Shown here: positions 22,440-34,200 of the stretch, piece by piece
Layout: every line of letters starts with the position of its first letter
Numbering within the stretch: position 1 is the stretch's first letter
From: Symbiodinium natans
Taxonomy: Eukaryota; Sar; Dinophyceae; Suessiales; Symbiodiniaceae
Assembly: GCA_905221605.1 (NCBI GenBank)
Contig: CAJNDS010002261.1
Coordinates: forward strand, 1-64,000
Direction of reading: 5' to 3'
DNA: 64,000 nucleotides
Notes under the pieces: generated by a model
Database searches by the model: none
The model's input: the letters and a program-made list of their open reading frames with translations, nothing else
Told to the model about the DNA's origin: nothing
Position numbers and translations under genes: made by a program

Positions 22440-25400
22440 TAAGTCCAGATGCGGACCATGAACTTCGGCCGCCAGTACTGCTGCCTGACGCACAGAAGCG
22501 CTCTAGGAGAATTCATTTTATCGGCTTCTCACCCAACCCAAGTAAACGTAAAGAAGCCTGCCCACAAAAGTAGCACTTCAATGTCGACGCATTCAACCAG
22601 TTAGGTTCGTTAAACTGTGTCTTCCTACTATGTCCATGTCGGCAGAACTTCGAGGAGACGAAGCCTTTGCCAAGCCATGTTGACATGATCCTCGTCCAAC
22701 ATCACGCGGAGCCGTCGAAGGACCTGTCGAGAGAGCAGGGCCACTTAACCACACGATACGGGCTGCACAGTGGAAGGCGCAGTATACCGAAACACCGCGA
22801 CAACCTGCACACTGCACTAAACCCAGCAAATCGAGCTTCGGACAGAAACTGCCGATTCACTCACCTTCTTCTCCCTGACGTCTGCGATCTCGGCCAAACA
22901 AGTGTTCACTCTCGGCCAAACAAGCGTTCTGAACTGGCAACTCCACGGAGGACATTCTGCATCATGGGGCGAACGGAGAACTGATGAAGATGCTGACTCC
23001 GGAGCATTAGGAACAGCGTTTTTTTCATGGATCGGCCCAGCATAAATTATGCTTTAAGGGGCGACCAGTCCACAGTCCGTAGACGCCTACAATTTGTGAA
23101 CGGAATGTCAAAATCTTCGTCTCTTTGGTGGCTTCCTTTTTCCGTTACAGGGCAGCCTTTTAGGTGCCCCAGAAAGAATCGCGCATGTGTCCAGCTTCGG
23201 GTGCTGGGCCCTGCTCAGATTCCGAAATTCCCCTCTCAGGAAGGTACATTGCCCCCTCTTGCTGAGGACCAGGCAGAGTAGGCCAAGACGGACTTCCTGG
23301 CAGAGGCGCGGCGCCCATAATGGTCACCGTGAACCCCAGAGTCTGTTTCTTAGCTGTAGTTGGCCACGCTGAAGACGTCCAGGTGCCTATGCGACGATCT
23401 CCCTGAAAGGGGGAGAGGGGGGGAGGAGTTGGCCGGGCGGCGTACGATTCATGGGAGGTTCAAAGCAGGCCTTAGGGTGTAATGTTTCGTGTTTGGGGTT
23501 TAGGCGGGGAAGCCCTGCGCAGCATGACATCTGCGCACAGGACAGGGCTCGAAGATGTGTGGCGCGGGACCATCTGCTATGGTTCTGGCTGCAGATGCGC
23601 CCTGAAGGAGGGCCGGCCAGGACTTCTGGACCACTGATGGATCTGAAAAACGAAAACAAAACTTAAACCCTACACCGCAAAGCCCTCAAAGAGCCCTTTC
23701 TAAAGTCTCGTAAAAACTAACCAAGCTTGTGCGGGTTTGGGGATGCAGGTTTCAGGGTACCAGTACCAACAAACCTCGAATCCGCTTCCCAGATCCCTTC
23801 CGACAGCCCCTCAGCCAACGTGTGCTGTGCGGCCTATTCATGGTGAAGCCGCGGCGGCCGCCACCATGGTTTCGCGTGCGCTCGCTGGCCCTGGCATCCA
23901 AATGACTCGGAAATCTCTAGATCCAAGAGAAGTTATATGGGCCCTTAATAAGGCCCCTTATCTCCTTGAAAGGATTCTGATGTATGCATCCTTAATTGTA
24001 TGGGGTCTGTAAGGGGTATATGAGGGGCATAGGGAGTAGAAGGGGTCCCTTCACGGGCCCATACTAAGGGACCATGTAAGTACCCTTTGACTAAAGCTCA
24101 AACCCCACAAACTTGTTTCCTTTTGCAGACTGAAGAGTTGCTTGTTGAACTTCACGGGCTAAGGCCAACATGCTGACCCCCCGACCCAACACCTCCGAGA
24201 ACCCCTTGGCAGGATCGGGAGGCTCGGGAAAAAAGATGCTGGGCAAGCGCGTTCAAGGATAAGCAGATTCAAGCCAGAGTCTACCAAAGTCAGTCGTAAA
24301 GGAACTCTTGGGTGCTTATTCATAGGGTTGTATGTGACAGGACGCTTGGGTAATTACTTTGTTGGCTGCGTTAGAGGTACGCAGCAGTCATGGCGGACGT
24401 AAGTGTTCAACGGAAGGCTCAAGGCCCGATAAACCTACCAAGCAGCCAACCGATACAGCAGGTCTCGAGCCGTAAGGGTTTACAGTAGATGCTTAAGCCA
24501 TTGCGACCCACAAAGGAGTCGCCAAACCCTCAGCAACTGCCCAACTCGGATCGCTTCTTTAGGCCCCTGCTTCGCACGCAGCGCAGTGCGAGGCTCGTCC
24601 GCAGGGGCCTGCAGTTAACCCAGCTGGGTTTCGGGTTTAGGGTTTCGGCTCTAGAGGTTAGGGTCTAGGCTTTAGGGCTGGGGCCCTTTACATTGGGATG
24701 GTCGAGGGTTTAGGGCCCGCTACCCAAAGCAAGGTCCGAATAACCTATAATGAAGCCTTGTTACGACCCGAAAACAAGACATGCAGAGGCTCGCAAGCCA
24801 TCAACCCTGCTTCATAGTCACATCTCTCCACAGTTGGGTTCAGGGTTTAAGCCTGAGGGCTTGAAACCCTGCGCCACTTGACGGGACATGGTACAAATAC
24901 CAGGGTATTTTAGAAGTCCAGTTCAAGCAGCCATAAGGACCACATAAAGCCTTAAGTTTGCTTGGGGAATTTAGCCTCTCCCTTACAACACCGAACCCCC
25001 CCCCCCCCCCGCCTTCCCCCACCACCAGGTCGCAAAGACCCCCCAAACACAGGCCTCCTGGTGAGGCCTTGATCGTCCGGCGAGCGGCGCGGCTCCCTGC
25101 GCCGGGTCTCGGAGTGCAGGGCTTGGGGTCACAGGGGTTTGGGGCAGTTGAGGTTCAGGGGTAGTTCAGGGCTTAGGTGAGCCCTTGCAAAAGAAGACCC
25201 GAAACCTCAAAATCCCATACTAGTCATGTTGCTACGCTGCTGAAAGGGCACTTTGCCAGTTGGCGCTACCCATGAACCTCGGCCCAGGGACTCCGGATTG
25301 AGCTTCTGCTTAGGGCTTGAGGTGTCTGACCACTGTGCGTACAATTCTGAGCCCAAGGTCTTGCGAGGGCCACAGGCGCCCCAGCATTGACAGTTATTGC

Positions 25401-25600
25401 TGGCTGGGTTTAGGATTTAAATTTAAATTTAGGGTTCTGACCCCAAAGTGAGGGCTTCTGGGGTCCAGGCACACTTAGACTTGCCTCCCTAAGGTGCACC
25501 GGTATTTGGGCTTCTTGAGGGGCTTTGGGTTGATCTTTTAGCTTGGTGTAAGGGTTGGAAGATGTTCGAACTTACGCACCGCCGAAGGCTCCTTGTCCTT
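22440..25600. other. Gene-poor stretch with a few weak frames
   Basis: Plus frames at 22667-22984 and 23451-23666 (the latter with ARRCVARDHLLWFWLQM) and 23737-24012 are possible exons but have no domain or clear splice pair. The rest holds telomere-like decay (24630-24720, 25120-25165) and a C13 run near 24998. Confidence 0.3.
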
Positions 25601-25628
25601 CTCCTCGAAACCATCCCAAAGACTGGGG

Positions 25629-25658
25629 TCAGCGAGAGAGAGAGAGAGAGAGAGAGAG
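25629..25658 (+). repeat. (GA)n microsatellite
   Basis: About 14 GA dinucleotides on the plus strand, within an otherwise unremarkable open frame. Confidence 0.9.
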
Positions 25659-26649
25659 CGACTTTTCGCCAATCCGGCAAGGTGGGTGAACACCTGCTGC
25701 CACATGAGGCTTCATTATCGGGTCGGCAACGAGAGATGGTTGCCATGGATTTTCATGATGTCGGTGTCCATGATCTGACGTTCAACGGTCGTCAAGACTT
25801 TGGGGTTAGCAGCAGAACCATCTCTGTCCATGACGGCCAGACTGTCTGTCCACTCTGTCAACCTACCGCGCATCCTACTTGGCAGGCGAGTTAAGCTGTT
25901 TTAGCTCGTAAGAAGTGCAAAGCACAATCTGTATACACGCATGTTGTCCCTTTGCGCAGTGTCGACAGACTGGGTACGGCCCCGTATTGAAGCCGCAGGA
26001 ATCTTGCCGTCCTACACATGCCTGGAAAAGGCCCCGCATTTGCGGGGCCAGGTGCGCCGTTCATCCGGCGTCTCGTCGTGGATCTCAAACATTCATCCGA
26101 GGCTGGGATCTTTTCTTCCATTCTGCCCCATACTTAGACTCGCAACCCCTTTTGGGACAGGCCCCGGGGAGTAAGGACGGAAGGCTCTCGGTGAAAGCCG
26201 TCATGTGATCATGTGACCCAGATGCATGTCCGAAAGCAGACCTCTGCTACACCACGGATGTCGAATCTTGGAATCAGGTCAGCAAGTTACTACAACAGTT
26301 TTACAAGTGGGTTTCTTTCTCTGTTCATTGTCGATCAATGGCAACCTGGCGCCAGCACCGCTCAAAGAATCAGCCAGAGCCGGAGAACTTATCAAGAAAG
26401 ACCTGGCCACCAGAAGACTCGCAGGGAGCAGTAAGCCCGTCACCGCAATATCACAGCCCCTACCCCTTAAGTTCAAGCCTGGAACGTTCAATACTAAGGA
26501 GCATTGGGGGCAGGTTCTACATTCGGGGAAGGGGAATACAGGGCTTCGGGTGTAGGCCGAACAAAACCCAACAAAGCCCAAGAAACCCCGCAAAAGCCCA
26601 AGGACACAAACTCCCGAGGCTTCCGGCACACAAGAACCCTGAACCGTGA

Positions 26650-27330
26650 GATTCAAGAGGCCCACCTTAATATTGGGCCTTTCTTTATGGGACCCTGCGA
26701 CATGCCGAGGCCACCGAGGCCACGTGGAAGGGCGGTGCAGCGGTGGCGCCCTGCACTTTGAGCTTCGAGATTTTAAGGGCGTGAAGCCTCTCCAGGGTCC
26801 AATTTAGGGTTTGGTTTCGGGGCCCAATTTGAGTCGAATGGGTATTTTGGGTAGTTTGTCATCGAGCTATATGAGGAATAGGGGTTTCGGGGTTTGAGGG
26901 ATTCTCGAAGGTTTCGGGTTCAGGCCTGGGAGCCTTCGATCCGATGTGCTTTGGACATGTTTCTTGGGAGCTGAGTGCTGGGGACTTGTTGGGTTGGTTG
27001 GGGGTGGTTAGGAATTCAGGTGTCGTCATGATCCCAAAAGGCTGGTTCCTCAGCTGATGGACGGGGGGCCCAAAAACGAACCGGACCGATGGTCGAAACA
27101 ATCTGCATGGACAGGAGCTCTGTACCAACGAGGTCTGTGGGAGTTTAGGCTTCAGCCTTAGACAAAATCCGTGAACAGGCCCCTCTTCTTTTCTGACCTG
27201 GGGCCCTGGGGCAAGTTGGGGCTGGCAACTTTGGAATATATCAAGAGTGCAAACTGAAGATAGCAAGCACAGTCCTTTAATGCCATGTTACGCTCCGTTG
27301 TGCCATGCGCTACGGTGCTGAGGTTCCCAA
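26650..27330. other. Spacer without a supported gene
   Basis: Decayed TTTAGGG-like words near 26805 and 26880-26930. The minus frame 26859-27266 has no recognised motif. Confidence 0.35.
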
Positions 27331-27334
27331 AACC

Positions 27335-27660
27335 CTAAAGCCTACAACTACAACCTAAAGCCTCAACCCTTAAACCCAAAAACCCTTAACCCTTAAACCC
27401 TTAAACCCTAAAGCCCTAAACCCTCAAACCCTGGACCCTAAATGCTAGACCATCGCTTTGAGGTTAAGCCGGCGCGCCTGCAGGTCCAAGTTCTTGATGA
27501 TGACCTGGTGCTGAAACAAACCCTACAACCGAAACCCTAAACCCTAAACCTGAAACCCTAAACCTCAAACCCTAAACCCTAAACCCTCAACCCCAAACCC
27601 TAAACCCTCAACCTCAAACCCTAAACCTTAAACCCTAAACCCTAAATCCTAAACCCTAAT
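27335..27660 (-). repeat. CCCTAAA telomere-type array, partly perfect
   Basis: Tandem CCCTAAA heptamers and one-base variants (CCTCAAA, CCTTAAA, CCTGAAA) at 27335-27440 and 27530-27660, separated by about 90 bases of unique sequence. The TTTAGGG strand is the minus strand. Interstitial, not a chromosome end, since unique sequence continues on both sides. Confidence 0.9.
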
Positions 27661-28193
27661 CCCAACCAAAAGGGCCCGAAGCACCAACCCCAAGTCCCCT
27701 CTAAACCCTTCAACGGAAGATCCGCAGGTTGAACCGGAGGCAGGAAGCTCTTCTGTTGAATTCGGGGGCACCTGCACCGAAATCCTGAGCCCCCAAGCCC
27801 TCAGCCTTGCCCTTCAAAGTCGGGTTTAGGGTTTTTAGGGTTTTTAGGGTTTTTAGGGTGTTGGGCTTAGGGTTTAGCTGCTGCTTCCCAGTTGAAGTGG
27901 GGTTGAAGGGGCTTAGTCGATTTTATGGGCCCTCCTGGCCTCCTGCTCGGCTGGGGCTTTCTCATCGCCTGCCGGCTTTTCGGCTTTTCGGCAGCAGTGA
28001 CAAGCCTCAACCCTAGCCCCAGCACCGTGATGTTGCCCTTTGTTTAGTGGCCCCCCACCCTTCTGAGCAGTGGAAGCTGATATTGTCCCTCTTTAAACGG
28101 GCCACCGGGCCCTTAATGGCCCTTAATGGCTGTTAAAAAGGGATGAGTCGACATGAGTTTGAAAAGAGGACCCCCCAAACCCTAAGTCCTAAA

Positions 28194-28228
28194 GACCTAA
28201 ACCCTAAACCCTAAACCCTAAACCCAAA
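28194..28228 (-). repeat. Short perfect CCCTAAA run
   Basis: About four perfect CCCTAAA heptamers between unique sequences. Confidence 0.85.
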
Positions 28229-28291
28229 GGGTCGACGTGCCGGGCCTCCTCCGGGATCCTTGCCCCGCCGCTTCCTTGGAGTTTGTTCGGG

Positions 28292-28398
28292 TTGGGATGT
28301 TCGCCCTGATACTACCACCAACAGTCCTTAATAGGGACTATCAGAGGGGGTACTAGAATGCCTGTCGAGGACTGTTAGTATAAGGGGGAACATCCCAA
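28292..28398. mobile_element. MITE-like element with terminal inverted repeats
   Basis: About 105 bases bounded by TTGGGATGTTC at the left and its exact reverse complement GAACATCCCAA at the right. The inverted repeat continues imperfectly through CCCT.ATACTA to ACAGTCCT on each side. There is no coding capacity. Related copies are at 52549-52606 and 58482-58555. The paired ends and the multiple copies suggest a non-autonomous DNA transposon. A target duplication was not established. Confidence 0.65.
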
Positions 28399-28399
28399 G

Positions 28400-29180
28400 G
28401 TCTAGGGCTTAGGGTTTAGGGCTTTGGGGCTTGGGGGGGGTTGAGAACTTTCCCGACACGCCCACTCCGCAGAAAGCTCAAGCTGTGATTTTTAGAGAGG
28501 TTGTACTCCTGAGCATTTCAAAACCGGGGCTACGAATTGAAAAGAGTTGAGTCCGGCTGGAGACCCAGAACGAGAGAAACAACACCAACAATATATAAAT
28601 ATATACTACTTTGCAGGGCGTTCAGAACTTGGGGTTTGGGTCTAGGTTAAAGGTTTCGGCTCATCAAAGTTTAGGGTTTAGGGACAGGGGAAGCGAGAGC
28701 AAGAGGGGATGGGCTTGGTGATTCCGATCTGCCACCCCACATCCTCCCTAAACCCTACAGCAACCCCCCAACCTCTAAAACCCCCCCCAAGCCCCGCAAG
28801 CACCTCTCGGACCCCCACCCTGCCAGCCAAGAGAAGGGCGCGCCCAACACCTGCAGAGGGAGGTCGGACTTCGTGGTTTACGGATCTAGGGTTTGCTTCC
28901 CAGTAGCCTAACAATCCAAAGTAGCCATTGGCCGCCATGGGTAACCCATGGCTGCTTACTCATGGGATGGACCCTAAACCCTACACTCCCTTTAAACAAC
29001 AAGGGACTCGGGGTCTAAGTAACTCTTAGGGCGCCCATAGTTCTGCAAAACCAATCTGAACTCCCAAAAACCTAAACCCAACTTGGCGGTTCGTGGGCAC
29101 TAAGAAGTAGGGTTTGAAGTAAGAGGCACCCTCCACTGTGATCCCACTTGGGTACTTCCGGCCAGATACAACTAGCCATG
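28400..29180. other. Spacer without a supported gene
   Basis: Telomere-like words at 28400-28435 and 28660-28685, and a Pro-rich open frame at 28709-28906 opposite a minus frame. No gene is supported. Confidence 0.35.
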
Positions 29181-29211
29181 GTCAAGGTTGTATGATTGCT
29201 CTCTTTTCTGA

Positions 29212-29667
29212 TCAGAGCTGCATTTCCATGCGGATGTATTCCACGCCGCTCTTGAGAAATATGGCACCGCCTTCCACTGCGTGCATGCCGCGCTTTTCGT
29301 AGAACTGCGCTTGGGTCGCGCGAGCATCGCACCACAACCGTTGTACACCCTGCTGCCTCGCTTCCTCGATGACATGCTGAAGAAGCATGGAGCCAAGTCC
29401 CCTGTGCTGCTGTTCTGGGGCAGTTGCAAACTTTCTGAACTGCGCTTCCCGACCATCATCGGTGACAAACAACGACATCACAGACACAAGCTCTCCAAGC
29501 TCTCCACTTTCATTCTTTGCATCCAGCATACGTATGCCCCAGTGCCTCCCTTGCGGGTCACATGCGAGCGCAGCCAGGTCGGGTCTTCCGGGCCAGAGTA
29601 CGCGCTCACGAAGGGGATATGTTTCCTTGAAATCGACCTCGACAACTTCCACTTTGGCCGAGGTCAT
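29212..29667 (-). CDS. GNAT-family N-acetyltransferase, single exon
   Basis: A complete 151-codon frame from ATG (29667) to TGA (29212). Members of this family transfer the acetyl group of acetyl-CoA to an amine. Residues 75-100 form the acetyl-CoA site: REAQFRKFATAPEQQHRGLG, with the Q-x-x-G-x-G loop at 87-92, followed by the helix SMLLQHVIEEARQQG. Residues 110-128 give RLWCDARATQAQFYEKRGM, the typical motif B with Tyr123 in the place of the usual general acid. The N-terminal half (VLWPGRP, then SVMSLFVTDD) fits the beta-strands ahead of motif A. Length is normal for a small GNAT enzyme. The substrate is unknown. The lack of introns contrasts with the neighbouring amine oxidase and would fit bacterial origin or retroposition. 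It is probably cytosolic; no targeting signal is seen. Confidence 0.82.
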   Translation of the reverse strand: MTSAKVEVVEVDFKETYPLRERVLWPGRPDLAALACDPQGRHWGIRMLDAKNESGELGELVSVMSLFVTDDGREAQFRKFATAPEQQHRGLGSMLLQHVIEEARQQGVQRLWCDARATQAQFYEKRGMHAVEGGAIFLKSGVEYIRMEMQL

Positions 29668-29699
29668 GCCTTCGGGTCCTGTGCTTCTTGATCGAAGCC

Positions 29700-30274
29700 G
29701 AACATGGCCCGAGGGAGGTCGCCGCTACCAAGCGATGCTACTCATTCTTCATGCTGGCAGCTACCACTCTCACTTTTGTGCCTGCGCACACGTGCAAGAT
29801 TGAGATTGATGTTTGCAGAGTTCTTCCGGGCAAGCTGCAGTGCTGCGAAAATCAACACACGTGTTCGCCCTAGTTGCCGAAGTCTCCCGAGGCCGCGGTG
29901 TGTGTAGGGGCATGTTGCAGGTTCTGAATTCTGCAGGTCGGAGGCTCAAGATCCAGGGTTGTGGGTGTTGGGTTGTGGGTTTAGGGTTTATGGTTTAGAT
30001 CCCCACCACCCCACCCCCAGATCCAATCGTGCCTCGGCCGAGGAGTGCCCCAGAGAGCCCTGAGCAGGGTATCGATACCTATTGACTGACATGTTCTTCA
30101 GGGAACAAGTACTTTGCATGTAGCATACACGCCATGTAGTCCCCTTTATCTACGAAGTACCCATGCCACCCTAAGCCCTTACAAGGATTAGCAAGATGAA
30201 CAAACTGTTGAAAGCGAAGAACGGCCAACCGGTCAACAGAAACAATCAACTCAAACCCCACGCCCCAAGCAGCC
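29700..30274. other. Spacer without a supported gene
   Basis: Open frames on both strands near 29690-29900 have no motif. Telomere-like words occur at 29970-29998. Confidence 0.35.
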
Positions 30275-30446
30275 GCCCGCACGCAAGCACCCGCCCGCAC
30301 GCAAGCACCCGCCCGCAACGCACGCACGCGCGCACGCAAGCACGCACGCACGCACGCACGCACGCACACACGCACCCACGCACCCACGCACCCACGCACC
30401 CACGCACCCACGCACCCACCCACCCACCCACCCACCCACCCACCCA
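30275..30446. repeat. Compound CGCA/CCCA microsatellite
   Basis: CCGCACGCAAGCA units, then (CGCA)n, then (CCCACGCA)n, then (CCCA)n in that order. Long Cys/Val/Arg or Thr/His frames here are repeat shadows. Confidence 0.93.
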
Positions 30447-31284
30447 TGAAGGCCTGTCTCCAAAGCGCATGAAGGGTCTCTAGCTTGCGTATACAAGTTC
30501 TTTGAGGCTTGCAGCTATTCGTGTAGCACCCACACACACATGTACCTCTTTCCCTGCCTGACCTGCGTGAAAACAGGTCGAATCTACATTGCACCGGCAC
30601 CCTATTTCGGGAAGCAGGGATGTAATGGCAGGAACCGTACACACTAAAACACCCAAAGCCAGTTTCCGTGCCGAGGCTTCGGCAAGGTCGGTGTCAAGCA
30701 AGCCTCCGGCATGCATTTGGTAGCTTTCTATAATGGGGGGGTTAGGCTTTAGGGATAGCCCCTAAACCGAATACCCGGAAAAAACCTTATAAATAGCCCT
30801 ACTCCAGGAGGGGCCTGAAATACCAATGGTCCCTTGTAACTTCGAACAAACTTTTGCTGCGGGTTGTTGTGAGAACCCCAACATAAGATTCTGAAGCACT
30901 AGCTACAACAACAAGGCTTGAGTGCAATTCGGGTGTAGTGTTGAGGGCTTATAGAATCGGGCCTAAGCTTACCTGGGTTCCTGGAACAAGGTTCATCTAC
31001 CCGAAAGACATTCCGGGTAACTTGACAAGGCTTGCATGGTCGAGGATGGGACGGGCCGAGGCTTCCGGGCCACAGTTTCACGGTTGAGTGTTTTTGGGGC
31101 TCTTTGGGGTTATCAATGCCCGAAATGGGGGCTGTTTGGAGGTTTGGCCCGTAGTTTCCAGGGACCCAAAACCCTGAGATGACTATGAAGGGTTCAAAGC
31201 TGAGGGAGTGGGCCATGCTGTAATGCAAAGCTTGGGCCCAAAACCTCTCTAACCTCTGAACCCTGAAAACCCACGCACGCTTTT

Positions 31285-34200
31285 TCACTGCGGATAGCCC
31301 TTGGCATCGCCCGCGAGCTTGGTGAGGATCTCTGACGCCGCACGCCTCCCCGACAGAAGGGCCCCGTGGACGGTGGCAGGGAACCTGGCGACATGAAGTT
31401 CCGGGCTTCGGGCCCCGGAAGAATCCAGAAAGTTGAAACTGACGAATACAGTCTTGCGAGCACCTTAAACTAACCTAAAATGCCCCGAAAACGCCCCTAA
31501 AACGCCCCCACACCATGTCCCGAACTCCGCCTGTCGTGGGATGCTTCGCCGGCAAAGTGAAGGGAGCCCAGTGGCGCAGCCAGGGCGTGTCTGTCCTGCG
31601 TCGTTGCCCCGACCTGGCAACGAGGGTTTCTTCGCCTGAATACTCTAAACCCGGAGTCTTGTGACCCCGTTCAGGATGTGGGCCTTTTTTGCCCTTAACC
31701 CTTAAAATGCTCAGCTCAACGGTTTCGTATGCGAAGGAAACAAGCGCCGTAAACCATGAACCCACTTAGGGCGAAAGGGCCACTTAGCTGTTTTGGTTTG
31801 GCTTCTCTGCTTTTCTGAACCTATGCCCAGACACAGGGAGATACGAGTAGCCTCCGCAAGTCCACTCATCCTCGGCCCACCTGCGTGGGTGGAAAGCTTC
31901 ACAAGGTTAAAGATCTAAAGGGCAGAAAAAACACCTACCCTGCAACAATGAATAGGCCCTCAAAGAACTGGAGGCTTCCTAGTGGGCGGCCTAAGACTTC
32001 GTAAGACTTCGAGAGTCTGAACTACCGAAGACTTCGGGCTGACGAGCCACGCTGTCTTCTTAGCCTCGAGGAGCTTGGCCGCATCAACCTCCCCAGGAGG
32101 GAACATCGACTTCCTTAATGAAGGCATTTCAGGATGGAGGGTTTGGGGTCTGGGGCCCTGCCCTCAGAGGTTCACGCCCCTTGGGGTGCAGCGGGGGATC
32201 CGGAGCCCTCTGAACCCGAAACCCCTCAGTTTTACACCAGGCTTCAGCAGCGCCATGGTCTGCTTCACCGCCTCCTCCTCGGTCATCTTGGCCATGACCC
32301 GCCCTGCTCCAGTGAGGAAATACGCGACGAGCACATTGCTGCCGGTGACTGGCCGAAGGTTGACCCAATACCTTAGGTAAGGGCTTTTGTAGGCCTCCGA
32401 GCTTACAGAGTCTTGAGTTTGCCTAGGGGGTTTCGGCTTTGGGGGGGGGGTTTCAGGAATGGCGTGCTTGCGCCAACACAGCCCGCGTGCTAAGCCCTGA
32501 AACCTGCAGCCTGCCTTTTACAGATCCTTATTTCAAGTACATTCATGACACTTTAGAAACTTGTTTTCGTGCCAATGTCAAGACCACAGCTGAGAACCCC
32601 AAGCTCTGGGAGCTCTGCCTTTCGCCCACAGCGTGAAAGCGATTTCGCCCCGTGAATTGCAAATCTCCTTAAGAAGCCTTAAAGGGACGAACGAAGCAAA
32701 CGCAAGCAAGGGCGGAAAGAAGGTCCTTGCCAAACTTTTTCACGGCACTGAGAGATGCAAGCCATAGGGTGCACGGTTGAGGTGGGAGAACGACTTCGTC
32801 CACGGAATGCTTGGGGAGTATTGCGATCACACAGCACAGGGCCATCCGAACTTGGACCCCCAGCCCGAAGCACTCTCATAGGCTCTACAATCAAGCGGCA
32901 CCAAACGCTGTAACTTGGACCCTTCATGCTAGGGCTACGGGTAATCCTTGCCGTTCGGCTCTACATGGCCTCAGCTTGGCTCCCAGATTTCACAGATTCG
33001 GCAAGGGCACGGCGCCTCGCAGGCGTTGGGCAAAGTGCGCGCCTCGCAGGTGGGAACCCGGTTCAGGCAGTGCGGTTTGACGTCCTTGCTCTCCCAGAAG
33101 CAGCGCCTTCGACGTCTGTGAGGTTCAAGCCAATGCGGTCATAGTGTCATTATGAATATGATGACTATTATTGTTATTACTATTATTCTTTGATGATAAC
33201 ACATGAACCACAGCAAAGTTTCCTAGGCCAGGGGGGGAGGGTTGCCGAGGCGCTCAAACCTTAGCGCCACCTTCTCCATGATACCTTCGTGGGGAACTAA
33301 GGCATCAGAAACAGTTTAAGGCTTGGGGTCCTCTCAGGAAAGAATATGCATTGTGTGGCCCCTAAAAGGTGGACCTCGGGGACTGTCATTGGGATTAGAC
33401 CCCTAAGCCCCCAACGCCCCCAAAGAAGTATAAAAAGGTTACCCACTCGGCGACTAGGTCGCCCATGCCCAGACTCCGCAGTGCCTGGACCTTGGCGTCG
33501 GGTAGGGGTGGCTGAAAGAGCCGAGCGTGGTCCTCGGCTGTGCTCTCTATCTTGCAGACTTTCCAAAGCTTTCGGGCTTGTTTCGGCCGATTCCTGAAAC
33601 TCTGAACATTACCTTCATTCATTGCTGCAGCTGGGTAATTGCAACTTTGCCAGGGCAGACAGAGCTTAGGCTTTGCGGCGGCATACGCCTGTGAGCTCCG
33701 AGTCACAGCCAAGGGTCCCGCTGGAGGACGCCAAGCGGGAGCGTGCAAACACAAAAGTCCGCCTCAAGGCTTCGGCCGTCACGCAACCTCACTGTGACCG
33801 GGGGCCGGCTAGAATTCCCCTCCGCACAGTCCACACACTCGATCCTCTCAACAGGCGCTTCCAGGATCACCTGGGTTCCTGCCGCCAAATGCTCAACAAG
33901 CTGCACATAGCCGGCTTGCCATAAGGCGTGCTCCCCGTCGAACTCATCGTCGATGTCCCACCAGGTCGAACTCATCTCGTCTGGTGTCGCGGCATAATCA
34001 AATTCCGTCTCACCTGCGATGGCATAGAGCAGCAGCAACTGTGAACGCTGGTCCAGCTCATCGATGCCCTTGAAGGCTTTGGACTTCAGGCCTCGCAAGG
34101 TGGTCATGAGACTCTGATCAACAATCGGCCCCTTCTTGGCCGCCTTCCGGTCAGCGCCCTGCTTCGCGCTGAAGAGATGCCAAAGCGACTCGAAGAGCTT

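Noticed and set aside
27335-27660. A chromosome end
   Set aside because: Unique sequence continues on both sides and the array is short, so it is interstitial.
30079-30642. Val/Cys/Arg-rich 187-codon minus frame
   Set aside because: Arises from the CGCA/CCCA compound microsatellite.
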